A stretch of 64,000 nt of DNA from Sphingobium sp. Z007. Its GTDB lineage: Bacteria > Pseudomonadota > Alphaproteobacteria > Sphingomonadales > Sphingomonadaceae. Below are positions 20,063-31,592 of the stretch, piece by piece (the first letter of the stretch is position 1; every line of letters begins with the position of its first letter). The stretch covers positions 186,001-250,000 of the forward strand of contig NZ_FBXK01000002.1 of NCBI RefSeq assembly GCF_900013425.1. Direction: 5' to 3'. The translations under genes were made by a program, and so were the position numbers. The notes beneath the pieces were generated by a model, which worked only from the letters and a program-made list of their open reading frames with translations, was not told the origin of the DNA and searched no databases.

Positions 20063-20788
20063 ATGGGCGGTAAACGAGCCGGGGCCTTCGCTCTGCTCCT
20101 TGCGGTTGCAATGTCAGTAAGCACGTCGGCATCCGCGCATGAAGATCATGATGCGCTTGGGGCTGGTCCCGGGCCAGCCGCTAACAGCGCAGTCGAGACT
20201 CAGAACAAGGATGGAGCAGACGCTGGCGCCGGCCACATGGGTATGGGCTCTATGTCGACCGTGGACATGAACATGGGCGGCCGCGACATCGCCGGCGACG
20301 ACATGGACATGGGCGGCATGCACGAGGAGACCGCCAACAAGAACAAGAGTTTCGGCGAACGGCTTGTGAGCTGGCTGGGCCGGCTGCACACCATGGTCAT
20401 TCATTTTCCCATCGCACTGTTCATCGGTGCGTTCGGGGTGGAGTTGTTCGGGTTGTGGCGCCGCAACCGAGACTATCAGCATGTCGCACACATGATGCTG
20501 GTCGTCGGCGCGCTCGGAGCGATCGCGGCGGCGTTCCTGGGCTGGTTCGCAGGCGGGTTTTACCTGACCGACCGCAACCCGATCCTGATGACGCATCGCT
20601 GGCTCGGGACGTTGATCGCGGTCTTCGGCGTTGCGCTGGCTTGGATGGCAGCGCGCCACCGTAAGGGTCCCGAGCGCTCGCGGACGTTGTACTGGGTGGT
20701 GCTTGGCCTGATGACGCTGGCGATCTCTATCCAAGGGTTCCTTGGCGGAACCTTCATGCATGGCGGAATAAACCACTTGGCGTTCTGA
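20063..20788 (+). CDS. DUF2231-type membrane protein with Met/His-rich N-terminus
   Basis: A 241-residue protein. It has a signal-like helix (residues 6-27), an exposed segment rich in Met, His and Asp (MGMGSMSTVDMNMGG, DMDMGGMHEE), and then four transmembrane helices beginning LHTMVIHFPIALFIGAFGVELF and ending GGINHLAF. The helical part matches the DUF2231 family. AAGGAG 7 bp upstream sets the start at 20063. The segment resembling a periplasmic copper sponge suggests metal handling or a membrane partner for DUF411. A terminal fragment of a second gene of this kind is at 31000. Confidence 0.72.
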   Translation: MGGKRAGAFALLLAVAMSVSTSASAHEDHDALGAGPGPAANSAVETQNKDGADAGAGHMGMGSMSTVDMNMGGRDIAGDDMDMGGMHEETANKNKSFGERLVSWLGRLHTMVIHFPIALFIGAFGVELFGLWRRNRDYQHVAHMMLVVGALGAIAAAFLGWFAGGFYLTDRNPILMTHRWLGTLIAVFGVALAWMAARHRKGPERSRTLYWVVLGLMTLAISIQGFLGGTFMHGGINHLAF

Positions 20789-20823
20789 ACCGGTCCGGTC
20801 GTTTTCCTGAACAGGGACGGCCG

Positions 20824-20852
20824 AGGGCGCGTCTTCACCGAGGACGCGCCCT
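20824..20852 (+). terminator. Hairpin between convergent genes
   Basis: AGGGCGCGTC and GACGCGCCCT form a 9-10-bp GC-rich stem with a short loop between the ends of the convergent DUF2231 and Csp genes. It could terminate transcription from both sides; there is no strong T-run. Confidence 0.55.
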
Positions 20853-20859
20853 TGGCTGA

Positions 20860-21264
20860 TCAGCGGATCGACTGAACCGCGTCGCTGCAAGCCTGCTCGC
20901 AGCGACGGCAGTGTTCAGCGCAGATGCGGCAATGCTCGTGCGTGCTCGCATGCTTCTCGCATTCCTCCGCGCACAGCCCGCAGGCGATGGCGCAGGCTTG
21001 AAGAGCCGCGACCAGCGCTTGCTCATTGCTGCCGGTGCGGCGGGTGCCGAGCGAACCTGCCGCCAAGCAGATGTCGGCGCAGTCGAGGTTCAGACGAATG
21101 CACTGGCGAAGCTGTGCGACCATCTCTTCCGCCAGACAGGCATCAGCGCACGACGTGCAGGTCTGAGCACATGAGTAGCACTCCTCGATACAGCGGATCA
21201 GTGCGTCGTTCGTGCTTCCCTTCACGTCCGGATGCGTGGCGATCATCTCTTTCATGTGGTGCAT
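20860..21264 (-). CDS. Four-helix-bundle copper storage protein Csp (cluster A)
   Basis: A 134-residue protein beginning MHHMKEMIATHPDVKGS. It has about 15 cysteines spaced along predicted helices (CIEECYSCAQTCTSCADAC, CADICLAAG, CAIACGLCAEECEKH, HCRICAEHCRRCEQAC), as in Csp1/Csp3, which hold many Cu(I) ions inside the bundle. No signal peptide is evident with this start, so it is probably the cytosolic Csp3 type. The 283 bp upstream hold no gene I trust. Confidence 0.88.
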   Translation of the reverse strand: MHHMKEMIATHPDVKGSTNDALIRCIEECYSCAQTCTSCADACLAEEMVAQLRQCIRLNLDCADICLAAGSLGTRRTGSNEQALVAALQACAIACGLCAEECEKHASTHEHCRICAEHCRRCEQACSDAVQSIR

Positions 21265-21547
21265 CGTTCTCTCCTGTTCAGGCAGTGGTCTCACCACCTG
21301 TCGAAGCAAGAGGTTACAAACCTGAATGTTCCGGCCTTTGCGTTGGACCGTGCGGCCGCTTTGGCGTGTCGAGTAACCTCTGGCGCTGGTGGTAGCGCAC
21401 CGTCTCGACGCCCATGCCGCCTGCGTGAGCGAGCCCGGGATCGTAGTGCGGGAATTTGAACGGAGAAGGGCCGTGTCGCCGATCGTCGTGTGGGTACGAA
21501 TCAGCGCTGGGTGGCGGCTTTACTCGTTGCACTGCCAATAGCTCGCG

Positions 21548-22558
21548 CTAGGTCGGCAGTACGCCCCGAGCGGGACACAGCCCGGCCATGGCGGATGCCA
21601 ATCCGCTGTCGCGGTCGCGCAACAGGTTATGGATTGCGGTCGCAGCGACCGCTGCTTGTCCGGTCGCGACGCTGATCTGATCGAGCCCTTCCACAACGTC
21701 ACCAACCGCGTAGAGGCCGGCAACCGAGGTTTGTTGGTGGGCGTCGGTCAGCACGCATCCCGTTGCCGCGAGCTTCGCGCCCAGCGAAGTGGCAAGCCCT
21801 GTTCGAGGCGATGAGCCGAGCGCAGGGTAAAGCGTGTCGAATTGTAGCTCCAGGCCATTGGCCAATCGAACCTCGACACAATCGCCAAGACGCAGCTGCT
21901 CGACAGGCGAGGGCGCGACATCGACGCCCTGCTGGGTCAGCCTGGCAAATTCGGTCGGTGCGAGGTCGAGCGACCGTTCGGCGAGAAGCGTGACCTTGGC
22001 ACCATAAGCGCGCAGGAATTCGGCTTCTTCAGCGCCATGGCGGTCGCAGCCGAGCACCGCCACGCTCATCCGCCGAGCCTCATAACCATCGCAAATCGGG
22101 CAGTAGCGGAGAAGGCCACGCGCGACGCCGATGTCATGCATCGCATCGGGCATCTCGGGACGTCGATTGACGACACCCGTCGCGAGCACGACGGTCCGCG
22201 CGTACAGGACGTTCGGTCCGCAACTTGCCGAGAAGTGATCGCCTGATGCGACGATCGCGTCGATCTCACCGCTCTGGACCGTACCGCCATATTCATGCAG
22301 CTGAGCCTGCAGGCGCGCAAGAAACGTGACGCCGGAAATGCCGCCGGGAAATCCTGGGAGGTTGTGCGAGCGCGGGATGGAGGCGGCGCGCCCCGCCGCC
22401 GCGTCGTAAACGACGCAGCTCCTGAGAAAGCGGGAAAGATAGATCGCGGTCGTGAGGCCAGCGGGACCGCCGCCCACAATCAGACAGTCGATGACCTCCT
22501 CGGGATCGCCAGTCCAGCCTTGATTGGTCAACCGCAACCTCATCATTACCCCGCGCAT
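21548..22558 (-). CDS. Thioredoxin-reductase-like FAD/NAD(P) oxidoreductase (cluster A)
   Basis: About 336 residues with two nucleotide-binding motifs: IVGGGPAGLTTAIYLSRF near the N-terminus for FAD and VAVLGCDRHGAEEAEFL for NAD(P). The redox centre reads RYCPICDGYE (a CxxC as in TrxB, CATC/CAVC). The end carries GLYAVGDVVEGLDQISVATGQA, the FAD-binding terminal motif. The C-terminal 24 residues beyond IHNLL look like an added tail. A close relative sits in copper cluster B, and both are preceded by the same promoter motif, so the enzyme is likely part of the copper response, perhaps keeping thiol partners reduced. Confidence 0.85.
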   Translation of the reverse strand: MRGVMMRLRLTNQGWTGDPEEVIDCLIVGGGPAGLTTAIYLSRFLRSCVVYDAAAGRAASIPRSHNLPGFPGGISGVTFLARLQAQLHEYGGTVQSGEIDAIVASGDHFSASCGPNVLYARTVVLATGVVNRRPEMPDAMHDIGVARGLLRYCPICDGYEARRMSVAVLGCDRHGAEEAEFLRAYGAKVTLLAERSLDLAPTEFARLTQQGVDVAPSPVEQLRLGDCVEVRLANGLELQFDTLYPALGSSPRTGLATSLGAKLAATGCVLTDAHQQTSVAGLYAVGDVVEGLDQISVATGQAAVAATAIHNLLRDRDSGLASAMAGLCPARGVLPT

Positions 22559-22632
22559 GCGCCCGGCGGGCCCGCGGCCCTACTCATTCGGACGGTAGGC
22601 GCAGGTAGAAAGCGCTTTGTACTCCCTTGTGA

Positions 22633-22658
22633 ATACGTGCCGATGCCGCTTCCCCCTC
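22633..22658 (-). promoter_or_regulatory. Putative ECF-sigma promoter, flavoprotein A
   Basis: On the minus strand GAGGGG (22658-22653), 13 nt, then CACGTAT (22639-22633), a variant of the motif. It lies back to back with the copC-A site, 34 bp away, and drives the flavoprotein gene about 75 bp downstream. Confidence 0.5.
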
Positions 22659-22692
22659 ATCAAGAGGGTGCGGCGGCACGAAAAAAGATCGT

Positions 22693-22718
22693 GAGGGGTG
22701 ACCCGTCCTGCTGCGTAA
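22693..22718 (+). promoter_or_regulatory. Putative ECF-sigma promoter, copCD-A
   Basis: GAGGGG (22693-22698), 13 nt, TGCGTAA (22712-22718), about 36 bp before copC. Full match to the consensus found before cnrY-A, copA-A, copA-B and copC-B. Confidence 0.65.
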
Positions 22719-22753
22719 TACAGGTGAACTCAACGGAAATGGAGATTACCCGC

Positions 22754-23122
22754 ATGCGTCGCTTGTTCATCACGACTGCTGCCGCCGCCTTGTTCTTCGC
22801 AGGCGGCGTGGCAAACGCGCACCCGAAGCTGGTGTCCGCCAGCCCCGCCGCCAACGCGGCGGTCGCGACCCCGGAGAAGATCAGCCTCCAGTTCAGCGAG
22901 AAACTCGTGCCTGCTTTCTCCAAGGCCGAACTGATCATGGCCGCGATGCCTGGCATGGCGGCCATGAAGATGCCGAGCAGCGCCGCGGTCGGCTCCGACG
23001 GGCGTACGCTCACGATCATCCCGAAGCAGCGTCTCCCGCGTGGGCGTTACAACGTCGACTGGCAGGTCGTTTCCGGCGACACGCACAAAATCACTGGCAG
23101 CTACACCTTCACGGTGAAGTGA
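22754..23122 (+). CDS. copC: Periplasmic copper chaperone CopC (cluster A)
   Basis: About 122 residues starting MRRLFITTAAAALFFAGGVA. The signal peptide is cleaved before HPKLVSASPAANAAV, the mature N-terminal histidine being a Cu(II) ligand in the CopC family. The methionine stretch MAAMPGMAAMKM offers Cu(I) ligands, and the C-terminal WQVVSGDTHKITGSYTF contains the conserved D-x-H. GGAG 8 bp upstream supports this ATG; another ATG lies five codons earlier. copD follows after 4 bp. Confidence 0.92.
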   Translation: MRRLFITTAAAALFFAGGVANAHPKLVSASPAANAAVATPEKISLQFSEKLVPAFSKAELIMAAMPGMAAMKMPSSAAVGSDGRTLTIIPKQRLPRGRYNVDWQVVSGDTHKITGSYTFTVK

Positions 23123-23126
23123 GCGG

Positions 23127-24053
23127 ATGATTGACTGGCCGACCGTCGCCATCCGCTTGGCGTTATACCTCGTCCTGGCGGTGCTGTTCGGCCTGTCGGC
23201 GTTCAGCCTCTATGGCCTTCGGCTCGGCGAGCGCGAGGATGCAATCGCTCTGCGGCCTTGGCTTTCGGGAAGTGCTGTGCTCGGGTTGCTGCTCTCAGCC
23301 GCTGGCCTGATCCTCATGGCCTCGTCGATGGCCGGATCTCCATTCTGGCCGGTCGACGAGGCCGCGGTGGCTGCCTTGCTCGGAGGGCCACCGGTTGGCT
23401 CCGCCTGGAAGGTGCGCATGGTAGCGCTGGTCATTGCCGGGGGCGCGGTCCTACTGGCGCGAGGCAGAGCATCATGGCTGGCGATGGCCATGATTGCCGC
23501 CGCTACGGCGTTGGCGACACTCGCGTGGAACGGGCACGGTGCCATGGACGAGGGAAGCACCGGATGGCTTCACCTGGGCGCGGACATTCTCCATCTCCTC
23601 GCAGGCGGTATATGGGTTGGCGCACTGTTCGGATTGCTTCTCCTGATGATGCGCCGCGCCGAGGCGATCGATGCCGCGCACCTTCAGCTTACCCATCGGG
23701 CGCTGCACGGCTTCGGGGCGGTGGGCACGCTCGTGGTTGCCATTTTAGTGATCACCGGCTTGATCAACAGCTGGCTGCTCGTGGGCCCAGCCAATTTCAC
23801 GGCCTTGGGCACGACGCTCTACGGCTTGCTGCTGCTCGCCAAGCTGGTCTTGTTCGCAGCGATGCTGGGACTCGCGTCGCTTAATCGGTTCCGCCTCACG
23901 CCGGCCTTCGAACGCTCGATTGCCATGAACGATCATGACGGAGCGCTTATGACGCTGCGGGTCAGCCTGGCGGTCGAGACAACCTGCGTGATTGGTATCT
24001 TGGCGCTCGTAGCATGGCTCGGCACCCTCGCACCGCCCGCATCGGGCATGTAG
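23127..24053 (+). CDS. copD: Copper transport membrane protein CopD (cluster A)
   Basis: A 308-residue inner-membrane protein with eight hydrophobic helices. Family patterns are LATLAWNGHGAMDEGSTGW, LHLGADILHLLAGGIWVGAL and GLINSWLLVG, with histidines that can pass copper across the membrane. It acts with CopC, whose gene is immediately upstream, to import copper, for example for loading CopA or for the cytosolic sensor. Confidence 0.92.
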   Translation: MIDWPTVAIRLALYLVLAVLFGLSAFSLYGLRLGEREDAIALRPWLSGSAVLGLLLSAAGLILMASSMAGSPFWPVDEAAVAALLGGPPVGSAWKVRMVALVIAGGAVLLARGRASWLAMAMIAAATALATLAWNGHGAMDEGSTGWLHLGADILHLLAGGIWVGALFGLLLLMMRRAEAIDAAHLQLTHRALHGFGAVGTLVVAILVITGLINSWLLVGPANFTALGTTLYGLLLLAKLVLFAAMLGLASLNRFRLTPAFERSIAMNDHDGALMTLRVSLAVETTCVIGILALVAWLGTLAPPASGM

Positions 24054-24117
24054 GTGAGGTTAGCTCTGCTGGGTCTGTTGATGTATTCAAAGGTGAACGA
24101 ACGAGGGTGGCAGAGTC

Positions 24118-26805
24118 ATGACCGACGTCGAACGCAGCGAGCCCGGGAGCGGCAAGGGTGCTCCTGAGATCGTCCTCATCACGGGTGCGAGCGGTTTCAT
24201 AGCCGCCGCGCTCATTGCCCGGCTCGGCGAACGGTACACGGTCGTCGGACTCGATCGTGCCGGTCCTCCGGACCCGCCGCCTCCTGCGGCCGCGGTCGCC
24301 ATCGATCTCGGGTCCGACGAGGCGGTCCGCGCCGCGCTCGAGGAGGTGCGCGCACGATACGGCGCCCGCATCGCGTCGGTTATCCACCTAGCCGCTTATT
24401 ACGACATAACCGGCAAGCCTAACCCGCTCTATGACAAGGTGACAGTCCAGGGCACCCGCCGGCTGATTGACGGGCTGCAATCGTTCGAGGTCGAGCAATT
24501 CGTCTTCGCCAGCACGATGCTGGTCCATAAGCCGACCGCCACTCCGGAGGAGCGCATCAGCGAGGAGTCGCCAATCGGTGCGTCCTGGGCGTATCCGCAG
24601 TCCAAGGTCGACACCGAGGCATTGCTGCATGAGCGCCACGGGAACATCCCCGTCGTCTTCCTCCGCGCCGCAGGAGTTTACGACGACGACGGGCGCTCGG
24701 CGTTTCTCGCGCAGCAGATATCGCAGATCTACGAGCACCGCCTGATCTCGCATTTCTATCCCGGCATGCTGTGCGCGGCACAGTCATCGGTGCACCGCGA
24801 GGACTTGGCCGACGCCGTGGTGCGCCTCGTCGATCGGCGGCACGACTTGCCGTCAGAACTGCCGCTGCTCGTCGGCGAACCCGACCCGCCCGGCTATGCC
24901 GAGATCCAGGACATCGTCGGGGAGGCGCTCCACGGCGAGGGCTGGAAGACGATCCGCATCCCGCAGCCGCTCGCGAAGGCCGGGATCATCCTGCAGAACG
25001 AAGCGCTCGGCAGCGACGACTTTATCCAGCCCTGGATGATCGACAGCAGCAACGACCACTATATCCTCGACATCTCGCGCGCACGGTCGCTGCTCGGGTG
25101 GGAACCGAAGCACAGCCTTCGCGACACGCTCCCGGCGATCGTCGCTGCGCTCAAGCGGCATCCGCGGGCCTGGTACCGGAACAACAAGCTCAACGAGAAC
25201 CTGGTCGCGTGGGATGAAGAGCCAGAGGCCGAGCTTGCGGGGTCTGGCCACCACCAGCCCGCAGCGGCCGCCGGAACGGGCGGCATAGATCACGGCGGGA
25301 TGGATCACAGCAAAATGGACCACGCGGCGATGGGGCACGGGTCCGGCGCCGCGGTCGCGGCCATGTCGGACCACGGCGGGCACGGCGATCACATGGCCTT
25401 GATGGACCGCGATGAGCGCCGCGCACGCTGGGCGCTTTACGCCAACATCGGTCTCGGTCTGTGGCTCGCCTCCAGCCCGCTCATCTATGATTCCATGACC
25501 ACGCAGAGCGTCGGCGAAGCCGCGCGTTTCGTAACCGTCGATCGCGGGCTGCCTTCGATCGAATGGCGGGCCAGCGCACTGGCTATCAGCGATGTCGTCA
25601 GCGGGCTCGCCATCGCGCTGTTCGGCGCGCTGTCGCTCGCCCCGCGCACCAAGACATGGGCGCAGTGGGCTGTCGCGTTCATCGGCATCTGGCTGTTCTT
25701 CGCGCCGCTGATCTTCTGGAGCCCGAGCGCCGCGCAGTACAACAACAACCTGCTCATCGGCTCGGCCGTGATCGCCCTGTCGGTGCTCGTGCCAATGATG
25801 CCGGGCATGAGCATGGCGGGCATGATGGACCCCAAGAACATCCCGCCTGGCTGGACCTATTCGCCATCGACGGACGCGCAGCGGCTGCCGATCGTCGCCA
25901 TGGCGCTGATTGGGCTTCTGACCTCGCGTATCCTGACGGCCTACCAGTTAGGCCACATCGATACTGTGTGGGAGCCGTTCTTTGCTGGATCGCTGGCCGA
26001 CCCGCGTAATGGGACCGAGGAGATCATTACATCCGACATGTCGAAGGCTTGGCCGATCCCCGACGGCGGTCTTGGTACAGTCAGCTACGTGCTCGAAATT
26101 CTTATGGCGGTGATGGGCACCCGCGACCGCTGGCGGACCATGCCGTGGATGGTGACCTTCTTCGGCATTCTCGTCATTCCGCTCGGCGTCGTCAGCATCT
26201 ATTTCATCATCAGCCAGCCGATCGTCATCGGCACGTGGAGCACGCTGGCGCTGATCGCCGCGCTCGCCATGCTGATCATGATCCCGTTCGCATTGGACGA
26301 GGTCATTGCCATGGGCCAGTTCCTCGCCTGGGCGAAGCGCCGCGGCAAGCCGCTGATCCGCACCTTCTTCCAGGGCGACGCGGTCGAGGCGGGGGCCGAG
26401 GACGCATCCGACGTGATGGCCTCGCCTTCTACCTTCTGGGCGGATGCGAAGCGCGGGCTGACGCTGCCGTGGACGCTGGCGGCCAGTATCGTGCTCGGCG
26501 CCTTCCTGATGCTGACGCGGGTGATCCTGGGGAACGAAGGCGAGATGGCGAACAGCGACCATGTCGTCGGCGCCCTCGTGATCACAGTCGCGATCATTGC
26601 CACCGCAGAGGTGGCCCGCGCTCTCCGCTTCATCAATGTCGCGTTCGGGGCATGGCTCGTCGCTGCCCCGTTCCTGCTGACAGGGGCCGGCCCCCTTGGG
26701 GCGATCGTGTCGGTGGTCGTGGGAATCGCGCTCATCGGGCTCAGCCTGCCGCGCGGCAAGCGCAGCCCCGAACATTATGCGAGCTGGGACAAATACGTAA
26801 TTTGA
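24118..26805 (+). CDS. Fusion: NAD-dependent epimerase + His/Met linker + SPW/VKOR-like membrane domains
   Basis: An 895-residue protein. Residues about 12-370 are a short-chain epimerase/dehydratase with [16 protein letters not shown] for NAD binding and a YPQSK active-site pair. A linker near residues 380-430 is rich in His and Met ([16 protein letters not shown]). Next come membrane helices with two SPW-type repeats ([32 protein letters not shown]) and a region like vitamin-K-epoxide-reductase proteins ([16 protein letters not shown] ... [20 protein letters not shown]). Where VKOR has its CxxC, this protein has S708-T-L-A711, so the redox centre is missing. It ends with a third SPW-like stretch. 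Function unknown; copper context. Confidence 0.78.
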   Translation: MTDVERSEPGSGKGAPEIVLITGASGFIAAALIARLGERYTVVGLDRAGPPDPPPPAAAVAIDLGSDEAVRAALEEVRARYGARIASVIHLAAYYDITGKPNPLYDKVTVQGTRRLIDGLQSFEVEQFVFASTMLVHKPTATPEERISEESPIGASWAYPQSKVDTEALLHERHGNIPVVFLRAAGVYDDDGRSAFLAQQISQIYEHRLISHFYPGMLCAAQSSVHREDLADAVVRLVDRRHDLPSELPLLVGEPDPPGYAEIQDIVGEALHGEGWKTIRIPQPLAKAGIILQNEALGSDDFIQPWMIDSSNDHYILDISRARSLLGWEPKHSLRDTLPAIVAALKRHPRAWYRNNKLNENLVAWDEEPEAELAGSGHHQPAAAAGTGGIDHGGMDHSKMDHAAMGHGSGAAVAAMSDHGGHGDHMALMDRDERRARWALYANIGLGLWLASSPLIYDSMTTQSVGEAARFVTVDRGLPSIEWRASALAISDVVSGLAIALFGALSLAPRTKTWAQWAVAFIGIWLFFAPLIFWSPSAAQYNNNLLIGSAVIALSVLVPMMPGMSMAGMMDPKNIPPGWTYSPSTDAQRLPIVAMALIGLLTSRILTAYQLGHIDTVWEPFFAGSLADPRNGTEEIITSDMSKAWPIPDGGLGTVSYVLEILMAVMGTRDRWRTMPWMVTFFGILVIPLGVVSIYFIISQPIVIGTWSTLALIAALAMLIMIPFALDEVIAMGQFLAWAKRRGKPLIRTFFQGDAVEAGAEDASDVMASPSTFWADAKRGLTLPWTLAASIVLGAFLMLTRVILGNEGEMANSDHVVGALVITVAIIATAEVARALRFINVAFGAWLVAAPFLLTGAGPLGAIVSVVVGIALIGLSLPRGKRSPEHYASWDKYVI

Positions 26806-26964
26806 GGCCTTACTCGCCTCCAGAGAGGAGGGGCACAGCATGGCGCAGTCCAGGTACCGAGTTCTATCCGGGGGTCATTCAGGCGGTTATATGGCCGTCG
26901 ATTATGGCGGTGCGGTTGCCGATGGCCGGGTCAAGAGCGGCCGAGTATGCCGAGATGAACGAGT

Positions 26965-27387
26965 TCGCGTGAAGCTGCTCCAGGCCGCAGGCGTCGGCGT
27001 GAAGTTCGCGATCCATCCGGTTGCGGGGCGCATGCCCGGTCACATGAACGTGCTGCTCGCCGAAGCCGGCGTGCCCTATGACATCATCTTCGATATGGAA
27101 GATATCAACGCCGAGTTTGCCAACACCGATGTCGCGCTGGTCATCGGGGCCAACGATGTCGTCAACCCGGCGGCACGCACCGACAAATCCTCGCCGATCT
27201 ACGGCATGCCCATCCTCGATGCCGACCAGGCCCACCAGGGGTCTATGTCGTCAAGCGCGGTCAGGGCAAAGGTTATTCCGGCGTCGAGAACCTGCTCTTC
27301 TTCAACGAGAATTGCAGCATGGTCTATGGGGATGCCCAGGCGGTGCTGACGCAGATGGTGCAGGCCGTGAAGGATCTCGGCGCGTGA
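26965..27387 (+). pseudogene. 3' fragment of NAD(P) transhydrogenase beta subunit (pntB), frameshifted
   Basis: The sequence [20 protein letters not shown] and what follows is the NADP-binding C-terminal domain of PntB. Near 27235 the frame shifts (expected [17 protein letters not shown]; the +1 frame carries the rest), and the second part runs [20 protein letters not shown] to the stop at 27385-27387. There is no pntA or 5' half of pntB, so this is a non-functional remnant brought in with the following dehydrogenase genes. Confidence 0.8.
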
Positions 27388-27434
27388 CCGTACCCCTTAC
27401 CCCCGAAATCTGATTCACCACAGGAGAATGGACA

Positions 27435-28826
27435 ATGACCTACGCGACCATCAATCCCTATACCGGAGACACTGTTGCGACCTTTCCCGACGCAACGGAC
27501 GAGGAGGTGAAGACCGCGCTGGACAAAGCAGACGCGGCTTTCCTCAGTTGGCGCGAAACCTCCTTCGCCGAGCGCGGCCGTATCCTGCAGAATGCCGCAG
27601 ACATCCTGCGCCGGGACAGCGATGCTTTTGCCCGCCTGCTGACGCTGGAAATGGGTAAGCTGGTCGCCGAAGCGAAGGCCGAGGTGGAACTCTCCGCCAA
27701 GATCTTCGAATATTATGTTCGGCATGCGGAAGACCTGCTGAAGCCGGAGAAGCTGCCGGTGCTCGATCCCGCCGAAGGCGAGGCGATGCTGGTGCACGAG
27801 CCGCTCGGCGTCCTCCTGGCGATCGAGCCATGGAATTTCCCTTATTATCAGATTGCCCGCATTCTCGCGCCGCAACTCTCGGCCGGCAACACGCTGATCC
27901 TCAAGCACGCCTCGAACGTTCCGCAGAGCGCCGCGGCGTTCGAGAGACTGATGAACGAAGCGGGTCTGCCGGAAGGCGCGTTCCAGAATCTCTATGCAAC
28001 GCGCGATCAGATCAACTTCATCATCAACGATCCGCGCGTTCATGGCGTGGCGTTGACTGGCTCGGAAGCTGCCGGCGCGGTGGTTGCATCCGAGGCCGGC
28101 AAGGCGCTCAAGAAGTCGACCATGGAACTGGGCGGCGCCGACGCCTTTGTCGTGCTCGCCGATGCCGACATGGACAAGACGATCGACTGGGCCGTCTTCG
28201 GCCGGCACTGGAACGGTGGCCAGGTCTGTGTTTCGTCCAAGCGCATGATCGTCGTCGATGAAGTCTACGACACCTTCCTCGACGGTTATCGCAAGGGCGT
28301 AGCCAAGCTCGTCATGGGCGACCCCTCCGACCCCGGCACCACTCTCGCGCCGCTCTCCTCGCAAAAGGCGGCCGACGACATCAAGGAACAGATCCGCAAG
28401 GCCGTCGAACTGGGCGCCAAGGCTGAGGAAGTCGGTCCTACAGTGCCGAACAAGGGGGCTTTCGTGCAGCCAACTTTTCTGACCGACCTCGATGAGGGCA
28501 ATCCGGCCCGTTATTGGGAATTCTTCGGTCCGGTATCGATGCTGTTCCGTGCGAAGGATGAGGACGATGCCGTGCGCATCGCCAACGACTCGCCCTTTGG
28601 CCTGGGCGGCTCCGTCTTCACCTCCGATCCTGTCCACGGCGCCGAAGTGGCGAAGCGGATTTCCACCGGCATGGTCTTCGTCAATCACCCGACTAAGGTG
28701 GAGGCCGACCTGCCGTTCGGCGGCATCCGTCGCTCGGGCTATGGCCGCGAACTGCTGGGCCTCGGCCTCAAGGAGTTCGTCAATCACAAGCTGATCGATG
28801 TCGTCGATATCGACGCGCATTTCTGA
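27435..28826 (+). CDS. Aldehyde / succinate-semialdehyde dehydrogenase
   Basis: A 463-residue NAD(P)-dependent aldehyde dehydrogenase. The general base sits in TMELGGADAFVVL and the nucleophile is the cysteine of GGQVCVSSKR at about residue 265. The short N-terminus (MTYATINPYTGDTVATFPDA) and overall length fit the GabD-like succinate-semialdehyde dehydrogenase branch. Good AGGAG 6 bp before the ATG. It heads a three-gene set (ALDH, ADH, SDR) that looks like a metabolic import unrelated to copper. Confidence 0.88.
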   Translation: MTYATINPYTGDTVATFPDATDEEVKTALDKADAAFLSWRETSFAERGRILQNAADILRRDSDAFARLLTLEMGKLVAEAKAEVELSAKIFEYYVRHAEDLLKPEKLPVLDPAEGEAMLVHEPLGVLLAIEPWNFPYYQIARILAPQLSAGNTLILKHASNVPQSAAAFERLMNEAGLPEGAFQNLYATRDQINFIINDPRVHGVALTGSEAAGAVVASEAGKALKKSTMELGGADAFVVLADADMDKTIDWAVFGRHWNGGQVCVSSKRMIVVDEVYDTFLDGYRKGVAKLVMGDPSDPGTTLAPLSSQKAADDIKEQIRKAVELGAKAEEVGPTVPNKGAFVQPTFLTDLDEGNPARYWEFFGPVSMLFRAKDEDDAVRIANDSPFGLGGSVFTSDPVHGAEVAKRISTGMVFVNHPTKVEADLPFGGIRRSGYGRELLGLGLKEFVNHKLIDVVDIDAHF

Positions 28827-28841
28827 GAGAGGAACATCGCC

Positions 28842-30828
<1,987 letters not shown>

Positions 30829-30901
30829 GGCAGAGGTTCGAAGACGATCCTGTTTCGGCAGGCTCGTCTTGGTGCAGCTGTCAGATGCTGGGAGGCATGC
30901 G

Positions 30902-30965
30902 ATGCATGCAATGGTCCTGAATGCGGTCGGTCAGCCGCTCGTGTGGACCGAACTTCCGGATAGAA
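30902..30965 (+). pseudogene. 5' fragment of a second alcohol dehydrogenase gene
   Basis: MHAMVLNAVGQPLVWTELPDR matches the start of zinc alcohol dehydrogenases (M-x-AMVL-x-xPG-PL-xW-x-ELPDR). After about 21 codons the similarity ends, and the next recognisable sequence belongs to a different gene. It marks the right junction of the inserted dehydrogenase block. Confidence 0.5.
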
Positions 30966-30999
30966 GGCGTCACCTCAAGGTTTGTGCGCCAGACAACTA

Positions 31000-31056
31000 C
31001 AAGGGTTCCTGGGGCGCGCCTTCATGCATGGCGGCCTCAACCATCTGGCATTTTGA
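31000..31056 (+). pseudogene. 3' end of a DUF2231 membrane protein gene
   Basis: The 19 codons QGFLGRAFMHGGLNHLAF-stop match the last residues of the intact DUF2231 gene at 20063-20788 (QGFLGGTFMHGGINHLAF-stop). Only this tail remains, directly in front of the DUF4440-like gene. Confidence 0.75.
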
Positions 31057-31066
31057 AGGGGGAAAC

Positions 31067-31537
31067 ATGATTTTGGCGTTTAGGGTGGCAATGGCCACAG
31101 CACTGGCGATGCCGATCGCGGTCGCCGCCCAGCCTGCATCGCGCTTCGCGGATACGAAGGCCGTGGAGGCAGTACTGTCGCAGTACAAGGCGGCGATTGA
31201 AAAGCTCGATGCGAAAGGAACAGAGCGACTCTTCGCGGCCGACTCCCAGATATTCGAAACGGGTGGCTCGGAGGGAACCTACGCGACATACCTCGCCCAT
31301 CATCTTGGGCCAGAGCTGGCAGCCTTCAAGTCGTTTACATTTTCCGACTACAAGGTGAAGGTTCGCTTTGAGGGTCCGGTCGCACTTGCCACCGAGACCT
31401 ACCGCTATCGGATCGAGCCGAAGAACGGGGCTGTTGCCGAACGTATTGGCGTCGCAACCAGCGTCTTAACGCGCTCGGGGAGCAGCTGGAAGATCATCAG
31501 CATGCACAGTAGCGCTCGCAAGCCGAAAGGCTCCTGA
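31067..31537 (+). CDS. Exported NTF2-like / DUF4440-type protein
   Basis: A 156-residue protein starting MILAFRVAMATALAMPIAVA, a signal peptide ending near AAQ. The mature part (AVEAVLSQYKAAIEKLDAKG ... LFAADSQIFETGGSEGTYATYLAHHL ... ITRSGSSWKIISMHSSARK-like end) has the cone-shaped NTF2 fold of DUF4440 proteins; this family occurs often in sphingomonad copper clusters. Ligand unknown. GGGGGAAAC precedes the ATG. It was probably the last gene of a copper operon now interrupted by the dehydrogenase block. Confidence 0.72.
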   Translation: MILAFRVAMATALAMPIAVAAQPASRFADTKAVEAVLSQYKAAIEKLDAKGTERLFAADSQIFETGGSEGTYATYLAHHLGPELAAFKSFTFSDYKVKVRFEGPVALATETYRYRIEPKNGAVAERIGVATSVLTRSGSSWKIISMHSSARKPKGS

Positions 31538-31592
31538 TCGGTCAAGATCACATTGCGCCCGGACCCAGCTTCAGGGGTCGGCAATATGGCCG

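Noticed and set aside
22295..22753. Long N-terminal extension of CopC
   Set aside because: It would run through both promoter motifs and antisense to the flavoprotein gene; the start at 22754 gives a proper signal peptide.
26822..26855. GAGGGG after the epimerase fusion gene
   Set aside because: The sequence 13 nt downstream (AGTCCAG) does not resemble the -10 box and the following gene is a pseudogene.
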